Origin: Acidobacteriaceae bacterium
GTDB lineage: Bacteria > Acidobacteriota > Terriglobia > Terriglobales > Acidobacteriaceae
DNA length: 48,950 nt
Direction of reading: 5' to 3'
Assembly: GCA_030037635.1 (NCBI GenBank)
Contig: JASHQH010000311.1
Span: forward strand, 1 to 48,950
Shown: in pieces, positions 1 to 7,288 of the stretch
Position numbering within the stretch: position 1 is the first letter of the stretch
How the letters are laid out: the number at the start of each line of letters is the position of its first letter
The notes under the pieces: generated by a model
The model's input: the letters and a program-made list of their open reading frames with translations, nothing else
Told to the model about the DNA's origin: nothing
Databases searched by the model: none
Position numbers and translations under genes: made by a program

Positions 1-1878
1 CTCGACTTTTTAGGCAATCTGGAACGCACCAACATGTGCGGCGAGCTGCGCGCGGTGAATGCCGGCCAGCAGGTGGTTCTGATGGGATGGGTGAACCGGC
101 GCCGCGACCATGGGAACCTGATCTTCCTCGACCTCAGGGACCGCTCGGGCATTGCGCAGATCGTTCTGGACAAGGAGCTTACGCCGGAGGGCCACGCCAA
201 GGGCGAGCATGTGCGTCCGGAGTTCGTGGTTGCCGCGGTGGGCAAAGTGCGGCTGCGCGCACCCGACGCCATCAACCCCAAGATGGAGACCGGCGAGATC
301 GAGATTGAGGCCACCGAGCTGCGCGTGCTCAACGATGCGCGGCTGGCGCCGTTTTCGCCGGCCGAAGAGGCCATCCAGAACGAGGAAGTGCGCCTGAAAT
401 ATCGCTACCTCGACCTGCGCCGCACCGAAATGCAGCGCAATTTCCGGCTGCGCCACCAGATCACTCTCGCCATCCGTGAGAGCTTGAGCAAGCAGGGCTT
501 CCTTGAGATCGAGACGCCCATTTTAACCAAGTCCACGCCCGAAGGCGCGCGCGATTTCCTCGTTCCCAGCCGCGTGCATCCAGGCGAGTTTTATGCCCTC
601 CCGCAGTCGCCGCAGATCTTCAAGCAGATTCTGATGATCTCCGGCTTCGACCGCTACTTCCAGATCGCCCGCTGTTTTCGCGACGAGGACCTCCGCGCCG
701 ATCGCCAGCTTGAATTCACGCAGGTCGACCTGGAGATGAGCTTCCCCCGCCAGGAGATGGTCTTCGCCGTGGTCGAGCAGTTCATGAAGGCGGCCTTTGC
801 CTCGGCCGGCATCGAGCTTCCCATCCCGTTTCCGCGCATTTCCTACGACGAATCCATGCGCCGCTACGGCAGCGACAAGCCGGATCTGCGCCTGCCCGGC
901 TTGACTGACGTGCACTCGGCGTTTACCGGAGACGCGCTGGCCACAATGCAAATCGATCCGGCGCTGCCCATCGTGGCGCTGCGCATTCCCAAAGTGGGCG
1001 AGCTCAGCCGCAAGGAGCGCGAGGAGAACCACCCGCTCTTCGATCAAAAAAAGGGCGCGAAGTTCGTTGACGACTTCAAGCGGCTGGCAAAGAGCTTTCC
1101 TGAAGCCGCGGCCAAGGTGCGTGAATTGACGCGCGCAGACGAAGCTGACTTTGTCATCGTGGTTGCCGGCGATCCCGCGCATTCCATCAAGGCCAGTGAC
1201 ACCAAGTTTCCCGGGCGGCTTTCCGAGCGCGAGATCAACGTTTACGCGGCGGCCGGCAACTTTCGCGCCGAGCTGGCCAAGAAATACGCCGAGCGGCATG
1301 GCGCGTTTCGCATCACCGACCAGGTGGTCCAGGACGCACAGGCGTGGCGCTCGCCTCAGCCTCTCATCGACGGCTGCTACGCGTTCCACCCCATGTGGCT
1401 CACCGATTTCCCCATGTTTGAGTACGACCTCGCGCAAGCCAAGTGGGTGCCCGCGCACCATCCCTTCACTGCGCCCATCGAGGCCGATATGGCGAACCTG
1501 GTCACCGATCCGGCCAGCGTGCGTGCTAATTGCTACGACCTGGCCATGAATGGGCTCGAACTCGGCTCGGGATCTATCCGCATTCACCGCAAGGATGTGC
1601 AACAGGTGATTTTCCGTGCTCTGGGCATCAGCGACGATGAGGCGCGCGCGCGCTTCGGCTTCTTTCTCGACGCGCTGGAATACGGCACGCCGCCGCACGG
1701 CGGCATTGCCCTGGGCCTCGACCGCATCGTCATGCTTCTGGCCGGCGCGGCTAACCTGCGCGAGGTGATTACCTTCCCCAAAACCGCCAAGGCTATCGAC
1801 CTGATGGCCGAAGCGCCCACGGCGGTGACCGGGGAGCAATTAAAGGAGCTGCACATCCGCGTGGCGCTGAAGAGCTGA
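1..1878 (+). CDS. aspS: Aspartyl-tRNA synthetase, 5' end cut by window edge
   Basis: Class II aminoacyl-tRNA synthetase that charges tRNA-Asp with aspartate in the cytoplasm. The frame is open from base 1, and the residues before the first ATG (LERTNMCGELR) match the usual AspRS N-terminus, so the ATG at 34 is internal and the true start lies outside the window. Visible parts are the OB-fold anticodon-binding domain (VVLMGWVNRRRDHG, then FLDLRDRSGIAQIV), class II motif 2 (FRDEDLRADRQLEFTQ), a GAD-type insertion in the middle, and motif 3 (GIALGLDRIVMLLAG) near the C-terminus. About 625 codons are seen, close to the full bacterial length of around 590-620. The gene converges on the Uma2-family gene with a 37-base gap. 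Identity is certain; only the start is missing. Confidence 0.97.
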   Translation, partial: LDFLGNLERTNMCGELRAVNAGQQVVLMGWVNRRRDHGNLIFLDLRDRSGIAQIVLDKELTPEGHAKGEHVRPEFVVAAVGKVRLRAPDAINPKMETGEIEIEATELRVLNDARLAPFSPAEEAIQNEEVRLKYRYLDLRRTEMQRNFRLRHQITLAIRESLSKQGFLEIETPILTKSTPEGARDFLVPSRVHPGEFYALPQSPQIFKQILMISGFDRYFQIARCFRDEDLRADRQLEFTQVDLEMSFPRQEMVFAVVEQFMKAAFASAGIELPIPFPRISYDESMRRYGSDKPDLRLPGLTDVHSAFTGDALATMQIDPALPIVALRIPKVGELSRKEREENHPLFDQKKGAKFVDDFKRLAKSFPEAAAKVRELTRADEADFVIVVAGDPAHSIKASDTKFPGRLSEREINVYAAAGNFRAELAKKYAERHGAFRITDQVVQDAQAWRSPQPLIDGCYAFHPMWLTDFPMFEYDLAQAKWVPAHHPFTAPIEADMANLVTDPASVRANCYDLAMNGLELGSGSIRIHRKDVQQVIFRALGISDDEARARFGFFLDALEYGTPPHGGIALGLDRIVMLLAGAANLREVITFPKTAKAIDLMAEAPTAVTGEQLKELHIRVALKS

Positions 1879-1915
1879 GGATAATGTGGCTCGAATCAGT
1901 GAACAGGTGGTTAAC

Positions 1916-2449
1916 TTAGGCTCGATCGAGCTCCGCAAACAGCTCGCCCGGCACAACGCGGATCGGCGTTCCCGGCACGGTCAGTTCGTCGGACTGCGCC
2001 AGGTGCAGGCCGTCGTGGTCGGCGGTCCATGCCCTGCGGGTGTCGGGATCGAAGATCCAGATATTCTCGATGCCGAAAGTGAGGTAATCGTCGATGCGGT
2101 CCTGGAACCGGCTCAATCTGTCCTCCGGCGAGAGAATCTCAATAGCCAGGAGCGGCGGATGGGTGAGGATGCGTTCTTTGGGGGCGTCCGAGCGAAGGAC
2201 GGAGACATCAGGCACCCGGAAGCGCGTGGGGCTCACCTGGGTCCGAACTGCAACGAGGGCCCGCATGTGCCAGGCTTCACGGTGGTTCATAAACAAGACA
2301 GCCAAAAGTGTTTGTAGATACGCGTGATCGTGCTCGCCCACGTTCCGTTCCTCGATGCGCCCGTCCACGTAGTCGCAGTCGGGCCGGTAGCTGGTATGGA
2401 GATACTCCTCCACCGTCACGAGAGGCTCATCGATGGGCAACGTGGCCAT
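1916..2449 (-). CDS. Uma2-family (DUF820) putative endonuclease-like protein
   Basis: Belongs to the Uma2/DUF820 family, which has a PD-(D/E)XK nuclease-like fold and unknown cellular role; members are multiplied in cyanobacteria, Acidobacteriota and other environmental bacteria. Family landmarks are the N-terminal TVEEYLHT segment, the YVDGRIEER motif, RVPDVSVLR with the conserved PD, LLAIEILSPEDR containing the E-I-L-S-P core, and the C-terminal GIENIWIFDPDTRRA block. The frame runs further upstream to 2584, but the 45 residues there are basic and unlike the family, while the ATG at 2449 (MATLPIDEP) gives the usual length of 177 residues, so that start is preferred. It stands alone between aspS and a secreted protein, with no partner gene. 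The family is clear; the function is not. Confidence 0.85.
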   Translation of the reverse strand: MATLPIDEPLVTVEEYLHTSYRPDCDYVDGRIEERNVGEHDHAYLQTLLAVLFMNHREAWHMRALVAVRTQVSPTRFRVPDVSVLRSDAPKERILTHPPLLAIEILSPEDRLSRFQDRIDDYLTFGIENIWIFDPDTRRAWTADHDGLHLAQSDELTVPGTPIRVVPGELFAELDRA

Positions 2450-2651
2450 GGCAAGTATTATGCGCTGAAACAGGCGGCGAATCCAACCAGCGGCCTTCCG
2501 GGCCTTCGAGCCCGGAGCGGTGGCCCGGCGGATTCTGGCCCGCACCTGCGAAAAGTCATAAAGAACCCGTAAACGCTTGCCCATCTATAGGCTTCTCTTA
2601 TTTCTCGTTCATGCCTCGTTCACGCCACGCGCTCCAAACTTCTAAATGAAG

Positions 2652-2658
2652 AAGGAGG
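2652..2658 (+). promoter_or_regulatory. Ribosome binding site deciding the start of the small secreted protein
   Basis: An AAGGAGG sequence lies 5 bases before the ATG at 2664. It falls inside the reading frame if the earlier ATG at 2646 is used, so it argues for the downstream start. Confidence 0.7.
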
Positions 2659-2663
2659 CTGCC

Positions 2664-3041
2664 ATGCGACTCAAGCTGGCCTTGACGTTTGCCGTCCTCG
2701 CTTGTGCAGTGGCTTCGGGCAGCTCGCGCGCAGCGGCGCCCCCGGCGCAAAATCTGAGCCACGCCCAGCTCAAAAAGATGGTGCAGAACGCGCATTCGGC
2801 GGAGGATTACCTTACGCTGGCGTCGTATTTCCGTTGGCGTCAGCAGCAGTTTGAGCAACAGGCGCACGATGAGCTCCTGTTCTGGGCGCAGCGCAGCATG
2901 AATGTTTCGCTTGAAGCAGCGAAGTATCCGCGGCCCGTTGACTCCTCCAGGAACCGCTACGAGTACTTCGTCTATGAAGCGCAGAAGATGAGTGCGCAGG
3001 CTGAGCACTACCAAAGCCTTTCGGAAAGCACCAACCGCTAA
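2664..3041 (+). CDS. Small secreted protein of unknown function
   Basis: Product of 125 residues with a clear Sec signal peptide: MRLKLALTFAVLACAVASG is a basic start followed by a hydrophobic core, with likely cleavage after the SSRAAA segment. The mature part is about 100 residues, mostly predicted helical and rich in Gln, Glu, Ala and aromatic residues (LTLASYFRWRQQQFEQQAHD; YEYFVYEAQKMSAQAEHYQ), giving an amphipathic helical-hairpin appearance. No cysteine is left after cleavage and no catalytic motif is visible. The start at 2664 is chosen because a consensus ribosome binding site sits just before it. I do not recognise a named family; similar short periplasmic helical proteins are common in Acidobacteriota. 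It is flanked by unrelated genes and is probably transcribed alone. Confidence 0.75.
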   Translation: MRLKLALTFAVLACAVASGSSRAAAPPAQNLSHAQLKKMVQNAHSAEDYLTLASYFRWRQQQFEQQAHDELLFWAQRSMNVSLEAAKYPRPVDSSRNRYEYFVYEAQKMSAQAEHYQSLSESTNR

Positions 3042-3198
3042 CCTCCGCCCCGGCCCTGACACAGAGTCCTTAAGCAATCCTTGCGCCGGCCCCTGCCGGC
3101 GCACTCATCCTGCGTGCCTTCCGAGCATTCATTCCCAATAGATTCTTTGCAACATATTTATGTTTCGCTGATGCCTCGCTGGCTACCCTTTGGCTACA

Positions 3199-3228
3199 AG
3201 CACTTACGGCAATTCCAGAGTAAGTGCT
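3199..3228. repeat. 9-bp perfect inverted repeat upstream of the sensor kinase gene
   Basis: AGCACTTAC at 3199-3207 and GTAAGTGCT at 3220-3228 are exact reverse complements separated by 12 bases. It lies about 160 bases upstream of the preferred start of the sensor kinase, in a 347-base stretch (3042-3388) that holds no other clear gene. It may be an operator or an RNA hairpin; no T-tract follows, so it is not a typical terminator. Confidence 0.5.
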
Positions 3229-3388
3229 AGCGCCTTCGCCAATCTCTTCGGGGATCGCAGAATCGCTGAGTCTTCACCCGTCGCGACAGGCTCTGCCGTC
3301 GGCTGCCCCCGAACTGGGTCGCAGCGGCTTGTGGTTTCAGGGAATCGTATCTCCGGGATTCGCTGTCGGGCCGGAAAGCCCACACCTT

Positions 3389-4858
3389 ATGGATGTCGCC
3401 AACATTCTTGGAGAACGCAAGCATCCCACCGCGGCGCGGTTCATCGGGGAAACCCTGATCGCGTGCTGGGTGATCGCTCTGCTCACATTCACGGGATTCG
3501 TCCTGCACTTCAATCCTGCGCCACTGGGATTTTTGTTTCTTCTCGTGGTGGTTTGCGAGGCAATCCTTTGCGGCTTCTGGCAGGCTTCCATCGTTTCGCT
3601 GCTGGCGTGCGCATGTCTTGACTACTTCTTCTACCCGCCCCTCTTTCATTTCAGCGTCGCCAATCCTGAGGATTGGGTGGCGCTGGGCGCGTTTCAAGTG
3701 AGCGCGCTCGTGGTAAGCCGTCTCTCCACGATCCACCAGACCACCTGGCGTGAGGCGAAGCTGCAACGCACATCAATGGAACAGCTTTATGAGTTGAGCC
3801 GCAGCACCCTGCTCATCAATTTGCATCAGCCGCCCGGACCGCAACTGGCGCAACTGATTCTGCGCATTTTTGGCGCCCAGGCCGTGGCCATCTTCGATGC
3901 CAACTCCGGAGCGTGCTCTGCCGCCGGCGCCTGGGCAGAGGACGAGCAACAGCTTGCCAGGGAATGTTACCTCGCGCAGGCTGAAGATCATGATCGCCTC
4001 ACGCGAACCTCGCGCAAGCTCCTCCACGCTGGCGGCAAATGCATCGGCGCAATGGCCGTCCGGGGCAATCTCGAAGTACTGGTTGCGGACGCGCTGGCCT
4101 CGCTCACCGCCATCACTCTCGACCGCTGCGTCTCCTTCGAAAAGGAGAGCCAGGTGGAAGCGGCACATCAAAGCGAGCGGCTGCGGGCAGCAGTGCTCGA
4201 CTCTCTAGCGCACGCTGCCAAAACACCGCTGACCGCGATTCAAGCCGCGGCCGATGGATTGAGCGAAGTGGGCAGGCTCAGCCCGGCGCAGCAGCAACTC
4301 CAGGCGCTTATCCGGAACGAGGCGGAGGAATTAAGCCAGTTGAGCACGCGGCTGCTGCAAACCGCCCAGCTTGAAACCGAGGACCTGGCCGTCGCCAGGG
4401 ATGAGATTGTCGTCGCAGACCTGATTCAATCTGTACTTAAAGAGCAGTCCGAACGCATGTCAGGCCATCCCGTTGAGATCGCGGCGCCCGATGCCGGCCT
4501 CACGCTGCGTGGCGATCGCGACCTGCTCTCCATGGCGCTGACGCAGTTTCTTGACAACGCGGCCAAGTACTCCTTTGCCGGAACCGCAGTGAAGGTTTCA
4601 GCCTGGGAGAGCCACGCGCAGGTGCTGCTTTCGGTGCACAATTTTGGCCCCGCCATTCCCATTTCCGACCGCGAGCGCATCTTCCAGCGCTTTTACCGCA
4701 GCGAGAACACGCGCCATCTGGCGGCCGGAACCGGCATCGGCCTTTCCACCGTCATGATGGCGGCCGAAGCGCACCGGGGTCATGTTTGGGTGATTAGTAA
4801 TTCCGAGGAAGGAACTACGTTTTATCTGTCTCTTCCCCAGTCGGGAGGCGCAGGGTAA
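3389..4858 (+). CDS. KdpD-like sensor histidine kinase (DUF4118-GAF-like-HisKA-HATPase)
   Basis: Inner-membrane sensor kinase that should phosphorylate the response regulator encoded next to it. From the ATG at 3389 it has 489 residues: a four-helix DUF4118 membrane region at about 20-115, as in the C-terminal half of KdpD; a GAF-like middle at about 135-255; a HisKA segment with the phosphoacceptor His at about residue 275 (SLAHAAKTPLTAI); and an HATPase with N-box DNAAKYS near 389 and G-box GTGIGLS near 448. The N-terminal KdpD and universal-stress domains of true KdpD are absent. The frame is open back to a GTG at 3224, but that extension does not look like protein of this family, so the later ATG is preferred. 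The stop codon touches the GTG start of the regulator. No kdpFABC genes are in the window, so a role in potassium control is not shown. Confidence 0.88.
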   Translation: MDVANILGERKHPTAARFIGETLIACWVIALLTFTGFVLHFNPAPLGFLFLLVVVCEAILCGFWQASIVSLLACACLDYFFYPPLFHFSVANPEDWVALGAFQVSALVVSRLSTIHQTTWREAKLQRTSMEQLYELSRSTLLINLHQPPGPQLAQLILRIFGAQAVAIFDANSGACSAAGAWAEDEQQLARECYLAQAEDHDRLTRTSRKLLHAGGKCIGAMAVRGNLEVLVADALASLTAITLDRCVSFEKESQVEAAHQSERLRAAVLDSLAHAAKTPLTAIQAAADGLSEVGRLSPAQQQLQALIRNEAEELSQLSTRLLQTAQLETEDLAVARDEIVVADLIQSVLKEQSERMSGHPVEIAAPDAGLTLRGDRDLLSMALTQFLDNAAKYSFAGTAVKVSAWESHAQVLLSVHNFGPAIPISDRERIFQRFYRSENTRHLAAGTGIGLSTVMMAAEAHRGHVWVISNSEEGTTFYLSLPQSGGAG

Positions 4859-5602
4859 GTGAAAGACCAAACCTCAGGCAACCTGCTTATTGTGGATGAC
4901 GAGCGCTCCATCCGGCTTTCGCTGCGCGCGATTCTCAGCAATTTCGGCTACGAGATTGTTGAGGCCGCGCGCGGCGAAGAGGCGCTGGCCCTGGTGCGCA
5001 GCGAGAGCTTCGACGCTGTCCTTCTCGATATCAACATGCCGGGCGTGGGCGGCGTTGAAGTATGCAGGCAGATGCGCAGGGCCGCGCCGCGTTTACCAAT
5101 CGTCATGCTTACCGTGCTTGGCGAAGAAGACCGCAAAGTGGAAGCGCTCGATGCCGGCGCTGACGACTACATTACCAAGCCGTTTCAGTTGCGCGAACTC
5201 ACGGCACGGCTGCGCGCGGCCATGCGCCGCAATCGCGTCTTCGAGGCCGACCAGTCCGCCATCCACATCGGCGATGTACTGCTCGACCCCGAACGCCACG
5301 TAGTCGAAAAGCGCGGCCGCCGTGTTCACCTCACCCCGCGGCAGTTCGAGTTACTGCATTTCCTCATGGCGAATGCGGGAAGGCCAATCCCTCATGCCAG
5401 GATCCTGCGCTCGGTGTGGGGCCCCGAGTATGGCGGCGAGTTGGAATACCTGCGCACCTTCATCCGCCAGATCCGCATCAAGATCGAGGACGATCCCGCC
5501 CATCCGGAATACCTCGTCACCGACTCTCACATCGGTTATCGCTTTAACGAAGAAGTGGAGGCTGCCGAACCACCCGGCGAGCCAAACCCCCCGGGTGAAT
5601 GA
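4859..5602 (+). CDS. KdpE-like OmpR-family response regulator
   Basis: DNA-binding response regulator paired with the preceding kinase. The receiver domain (about residues 8-120) has the acidic pair D13-D14, the phosphoacceptor D57 in DAVLLDINMPG, T85, and K107 in DDYITKPF. The winged-helix Trans_reg_C domain (about 135-235) includes LTPRQFELLHFLMANAG, RSVWGPEYGGELEYLR and YLVTDSHIGYRF, which resemble KdpE closely. A short acidic, Pro-rich tail follows. Translation starts at a GTG that directly follows the kinase TAA with no spacer, so the two are surely co-translated. At 247 residues it has normal family length. The regulon is unknown; the name KdpE is not used because no kdp transporter genes are seen. 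Confidence 0.9.
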   Translation: MKDQTSGNLLIVDDERSIRLSLRAILSNFGYEIVEAARGEEALALVRSESFDAVLLDINMPGVGGVEVCRQMRRAAPRLPIVMLTVLGEEDRKVEALDAGADDYITKPFQLRELTARLRAAMRRNRVFEADQSAIHIGDVLLDPERHVVEKRGRRVHLTPRQFELLHFLMANAGRPIPHARILRSVWGPEYGGELEYLRTFIRQIRIKIEDDPAHPEYLVTDSHIGYRFNEEVEAAEPPGEPNPPGE

Positions 5603-5652
5603 GCACCGCTCCCCTACTTCCGGAGTGACCCGCTACCGCCAGCCGTTGCGCA

Positions 5653-5682
5653 TTGGGCGTCGCACCGCGTCTGTGATATATT
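5653..5682 (+). promoter_or_regulatory. Possible promoter of tRNA-Lys
   Basis: TTGGGC at 5653-5658 and TATATT at 5677-5682 are separated by 18 bases; the -10 matches the sigma-70 consensus at 5 of 6 positions but the -35 at only 3. A start near 5689 would give a leader of about 70 bases before the tRNA. Confidence 0.35.
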
Positions 5683-5757
5683 TTTCAAGGTGCGAGAGGT
5701 ATTTCTTCTCGGCTGACGCCTGCGCCAGATCGTCTCGCGCAGCGTTACAACCCTCAA

Positions 5758-5833
5758 GGACGCGTAGCTCAACTGGCAGAGCATTCGGCTCTTAACCGAC
5801 AGGTTGAAGGTTCGATTCCTTCCGCGTCCACCA
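5758..5833 (+). tRNA. tRNA-Lys (anticodon CTT)
   Basis: The cloverleaf can be folded by eye: acceptor stem GGACGCG/CGCGTCC, D-arm GCTC/GAGC, anticodon loop CTCTTAA with anticodon CTT at 5791-5793, a 5-base variable loop, and T-arm GAAGG-TTCGATT-CCTTC. The terminal CCA is encoded. The lowest pair of the anticodon stem (T opposite C) is mismatched. The 24 bases from the T-loop to just beyond the CCA are repeated twice more immediately downstream (see tandem repeat). Confidence 0.95.
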
Positions 5834-6054
5834 GTTTCCCCCTCGACATTTCGGCTCGAAGGTCCTTCGCTGCGCTCAGGATTTCGCCTGCGGGCTCAGA
5901 CGCCCGCAAAGTGGCTCAAGTTCGATTCCTTCCGCGTCCACCAGTTTCCCCCTCGACATTTCGGCTCGAAGGTCCTTCACTGCGCTCAGGATTTCGCCTG
6001 CGGGCTCAGACGCCCGCAAAGCGGCTCAAGTTCGATTCCTTCCGCGGCCACCAG
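5811..6054 (+). repeat. 110-bp tandem repeat containing the tRNA-Lys 3' end
   Basis: Two nearly identical 110-base units (5811-5920 and 5921-6030) and a partial third (6031-6054). Each begins with the T-loop and 3' acceptor part of tRNA-Lys (TTCGATTCCTTCCGCGTCCA, then CCAG), so the first copy is part of the real tRNA and the others are 3' fragments. Each full unit also carries a weak hairpin around TCCTTCGCTGCGCTCAGGA and a perfect 7-bp hairpin TGCGGGC/GCCCGCA (5889-5908 and 5999-6018). Differences between copies are few: a G/A change in the first hairpin, T/C in GTGGCTC versus GCGGCTC, and a T-to-G change in the acceptor part of the last copy that would break pairing. No integrase gene is nearby. 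The short frames translated across this array are not genes. Confidence 0.9.
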
Positions 6055-6188
6055 CCTTCGCCCGCTCGGCTGCGGCTCGGCAAGCCTCCTCAAGACGTGC
6101 AGTCGCGCCCTGGCTTCCAGCGGCGGCGGACATTCCTGTGACAAAATTGCGATAGCCGTTCAAGGCCGTTTTATCGGCAAGCAATTGC

Positions 6189-7091
6189 ATGAGTGAACAG
6201 GGTCAAATTCGCATCGGAATGTCTGGCTGGCGCTACGATGAATGGCGCGGAACCTTCTACCCTGAGGGTCTCGCCCAGCGGCGCGAGCTTGAATTCGCCT
6301 CGCGGCAGCTCAAATCCATCGAGCTGAACGGCACCTTCTACTCGCTGCAAAAGCCGCCAAGCTACCTGCAATGGACAAAAGAAACGCCCGACGATTTTGT
6401 TTTCTCGGTGAAGGGCACGCAATTCATTACCCACGTCAGGAAGCTCGAAAACGTGGCCACTCCTCTGGCCAATTTTCTGGCCCAGGGACTGCTGCGGCTG
6501 GGTCGCAAACTGGGGCCGATCCTCTGGCAATTCCCGCCGCCCTTCAAGTTCAATGCGCAGCTTCTGCAGGATTTTTTCGATCTGCTGCCGCGGACTCACA
6601 AGCAGGCGGCACTCTACGCGCGCCAGCGCGATGAATGGATGGCAGAGCGCTCATGGCTCGAAGTCGAAGAGGACTTGCCTCTTCGCTACGCCATTGAAGC
6701 GCGCAATAAGAGCTTCGCAGTGCCCGAATACATCTCTCTGCTGCGCAAGAACCAGATCGCCGTGGTTGTTGCCGACACCGTGAAATGGCCGCGCATGATG
6801 GATATTACAGCCGACGACTTTGTTTACTGCCGCCTCCATGGCAACGAAGAGCAGTATCCCAATGGCTATGACGCCGAGGGTATCGATACCTGGGCGCATC
6901 GGGTTCTGGCCTGGTCGCGCGGTGAGGAAGCGACCGACGGCCTGAGGGTGCACCCTGAGCCTGCGCCGAAGCAGGCTGCTCGCGATGTATTCGTCTATTT
7001 TGACGACGACGTCAAAGTGCGTGCGCCTCACGACGCGCTGAGCCTGACGAATCGAATTGCCGAGCTCTCCGGCTCGCTTAGGCCTTCCTGA
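6189..7091 (+). CDS. DUF72 family protein
   Basis: Member of the DUF72 (YecE-like) family, a TIM-barrel-like fold of unknown function found in bacteria and archaea. Landmarks in order are RIGMSGWRYDEWRGTFYP at the N-terminus, the FASRQLKSIELNGTFYSL block, FVFSVKGTQFITH, the GPILWQFPPPFKFN segment, the RYAIEARNKSF motif (E-x-R-x-x-S), and DFVYCRLHGNEEQY. At 300 residues it is slightly longer than the usual 240-290 because of a C-terminal tail. The ATG at 6189 has only a weak ribosome binding site, but the family N-terminus begins just after it. It precedes the AmmeMemoRadiSam pair by about 200 bases on the same strand; a functional link is not shown. Confidence 0.92.
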   Translation: MSEQGQIRIGMSGWRYDEWRGTFYPEGLAQRRELEFASRQLKSIELNGTFYSLQKPPSYLQWTKETPDDFVFSVKGTQFITHVRKLENVATPLANFLAQGLLRLGRKLGPILWQFPPPFKFNAQLLQDFFDLLPRTHKQAALYARQRDEWMAERSWLEVEEDLPLRYAIEARNKSFAVPEYISLLRKNQIAVVVADTVKWPRMMDITADDFVYCRLHGNEEQYPNGYDAEGIDTWAHRVLAWSRGEEATDGLRVHPEPAPKQAARDVFVYFDDDVKVRAPHDALSLTNRIAELSGSLRPS

Positions 7092-7288
7092 CGCCGCTCC
7101 GGGTGCGCCACATCACTGCCAAATCCCTCTTCCCGGAGTTAGACCACAAGTCATGGTGGTGCGTCCGCGGCTGCTGCGATAAACATTGCAGTTGACCTCT
7201 CTGATGCCAGCAGCTTCACTTGAATCGCCCAGGCAGCTCTTTCTCCCGGCAGCTTCCGCGTCGCATCGCCACACGCTGGACTTTGCGG

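Noticed and set aside
523-1839. Long open frame of 438 codons on the minus strand
   Set aside because: It is antisense to aspS, whose family motifs are unmistakable. Its translation is His/Arg/Gly-rich with no family features, as is usual for shadows in GC-rich DNA.
1886-2317. Plus-strand open frame downstream of aspS
   Set aside because: It is antisense to the Uma2-family gene, which has clear family motifs.
5811-6054. Possible CRISPR array
   Set aside because: The repeat is 110 bases, directly tandem, with no unique spacers, and no cas genes are nearby.
6031-6054. Additional tRNA genes in the tandem array
   Set aside because: Only the T-loop and 3' acceptor part is repeated; D-arm, anticodon arm and 5' acceptor strand are missing.
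5804-6196. Repetitive open frames over the tRNA-Lys array, with repeated KFLPRPPVSPSTF-like segments
   Set aside because: The repeats come from the 110-bp DNA unit, which starts inside a tRNA gene; there is no ribosome binding site or family feature.
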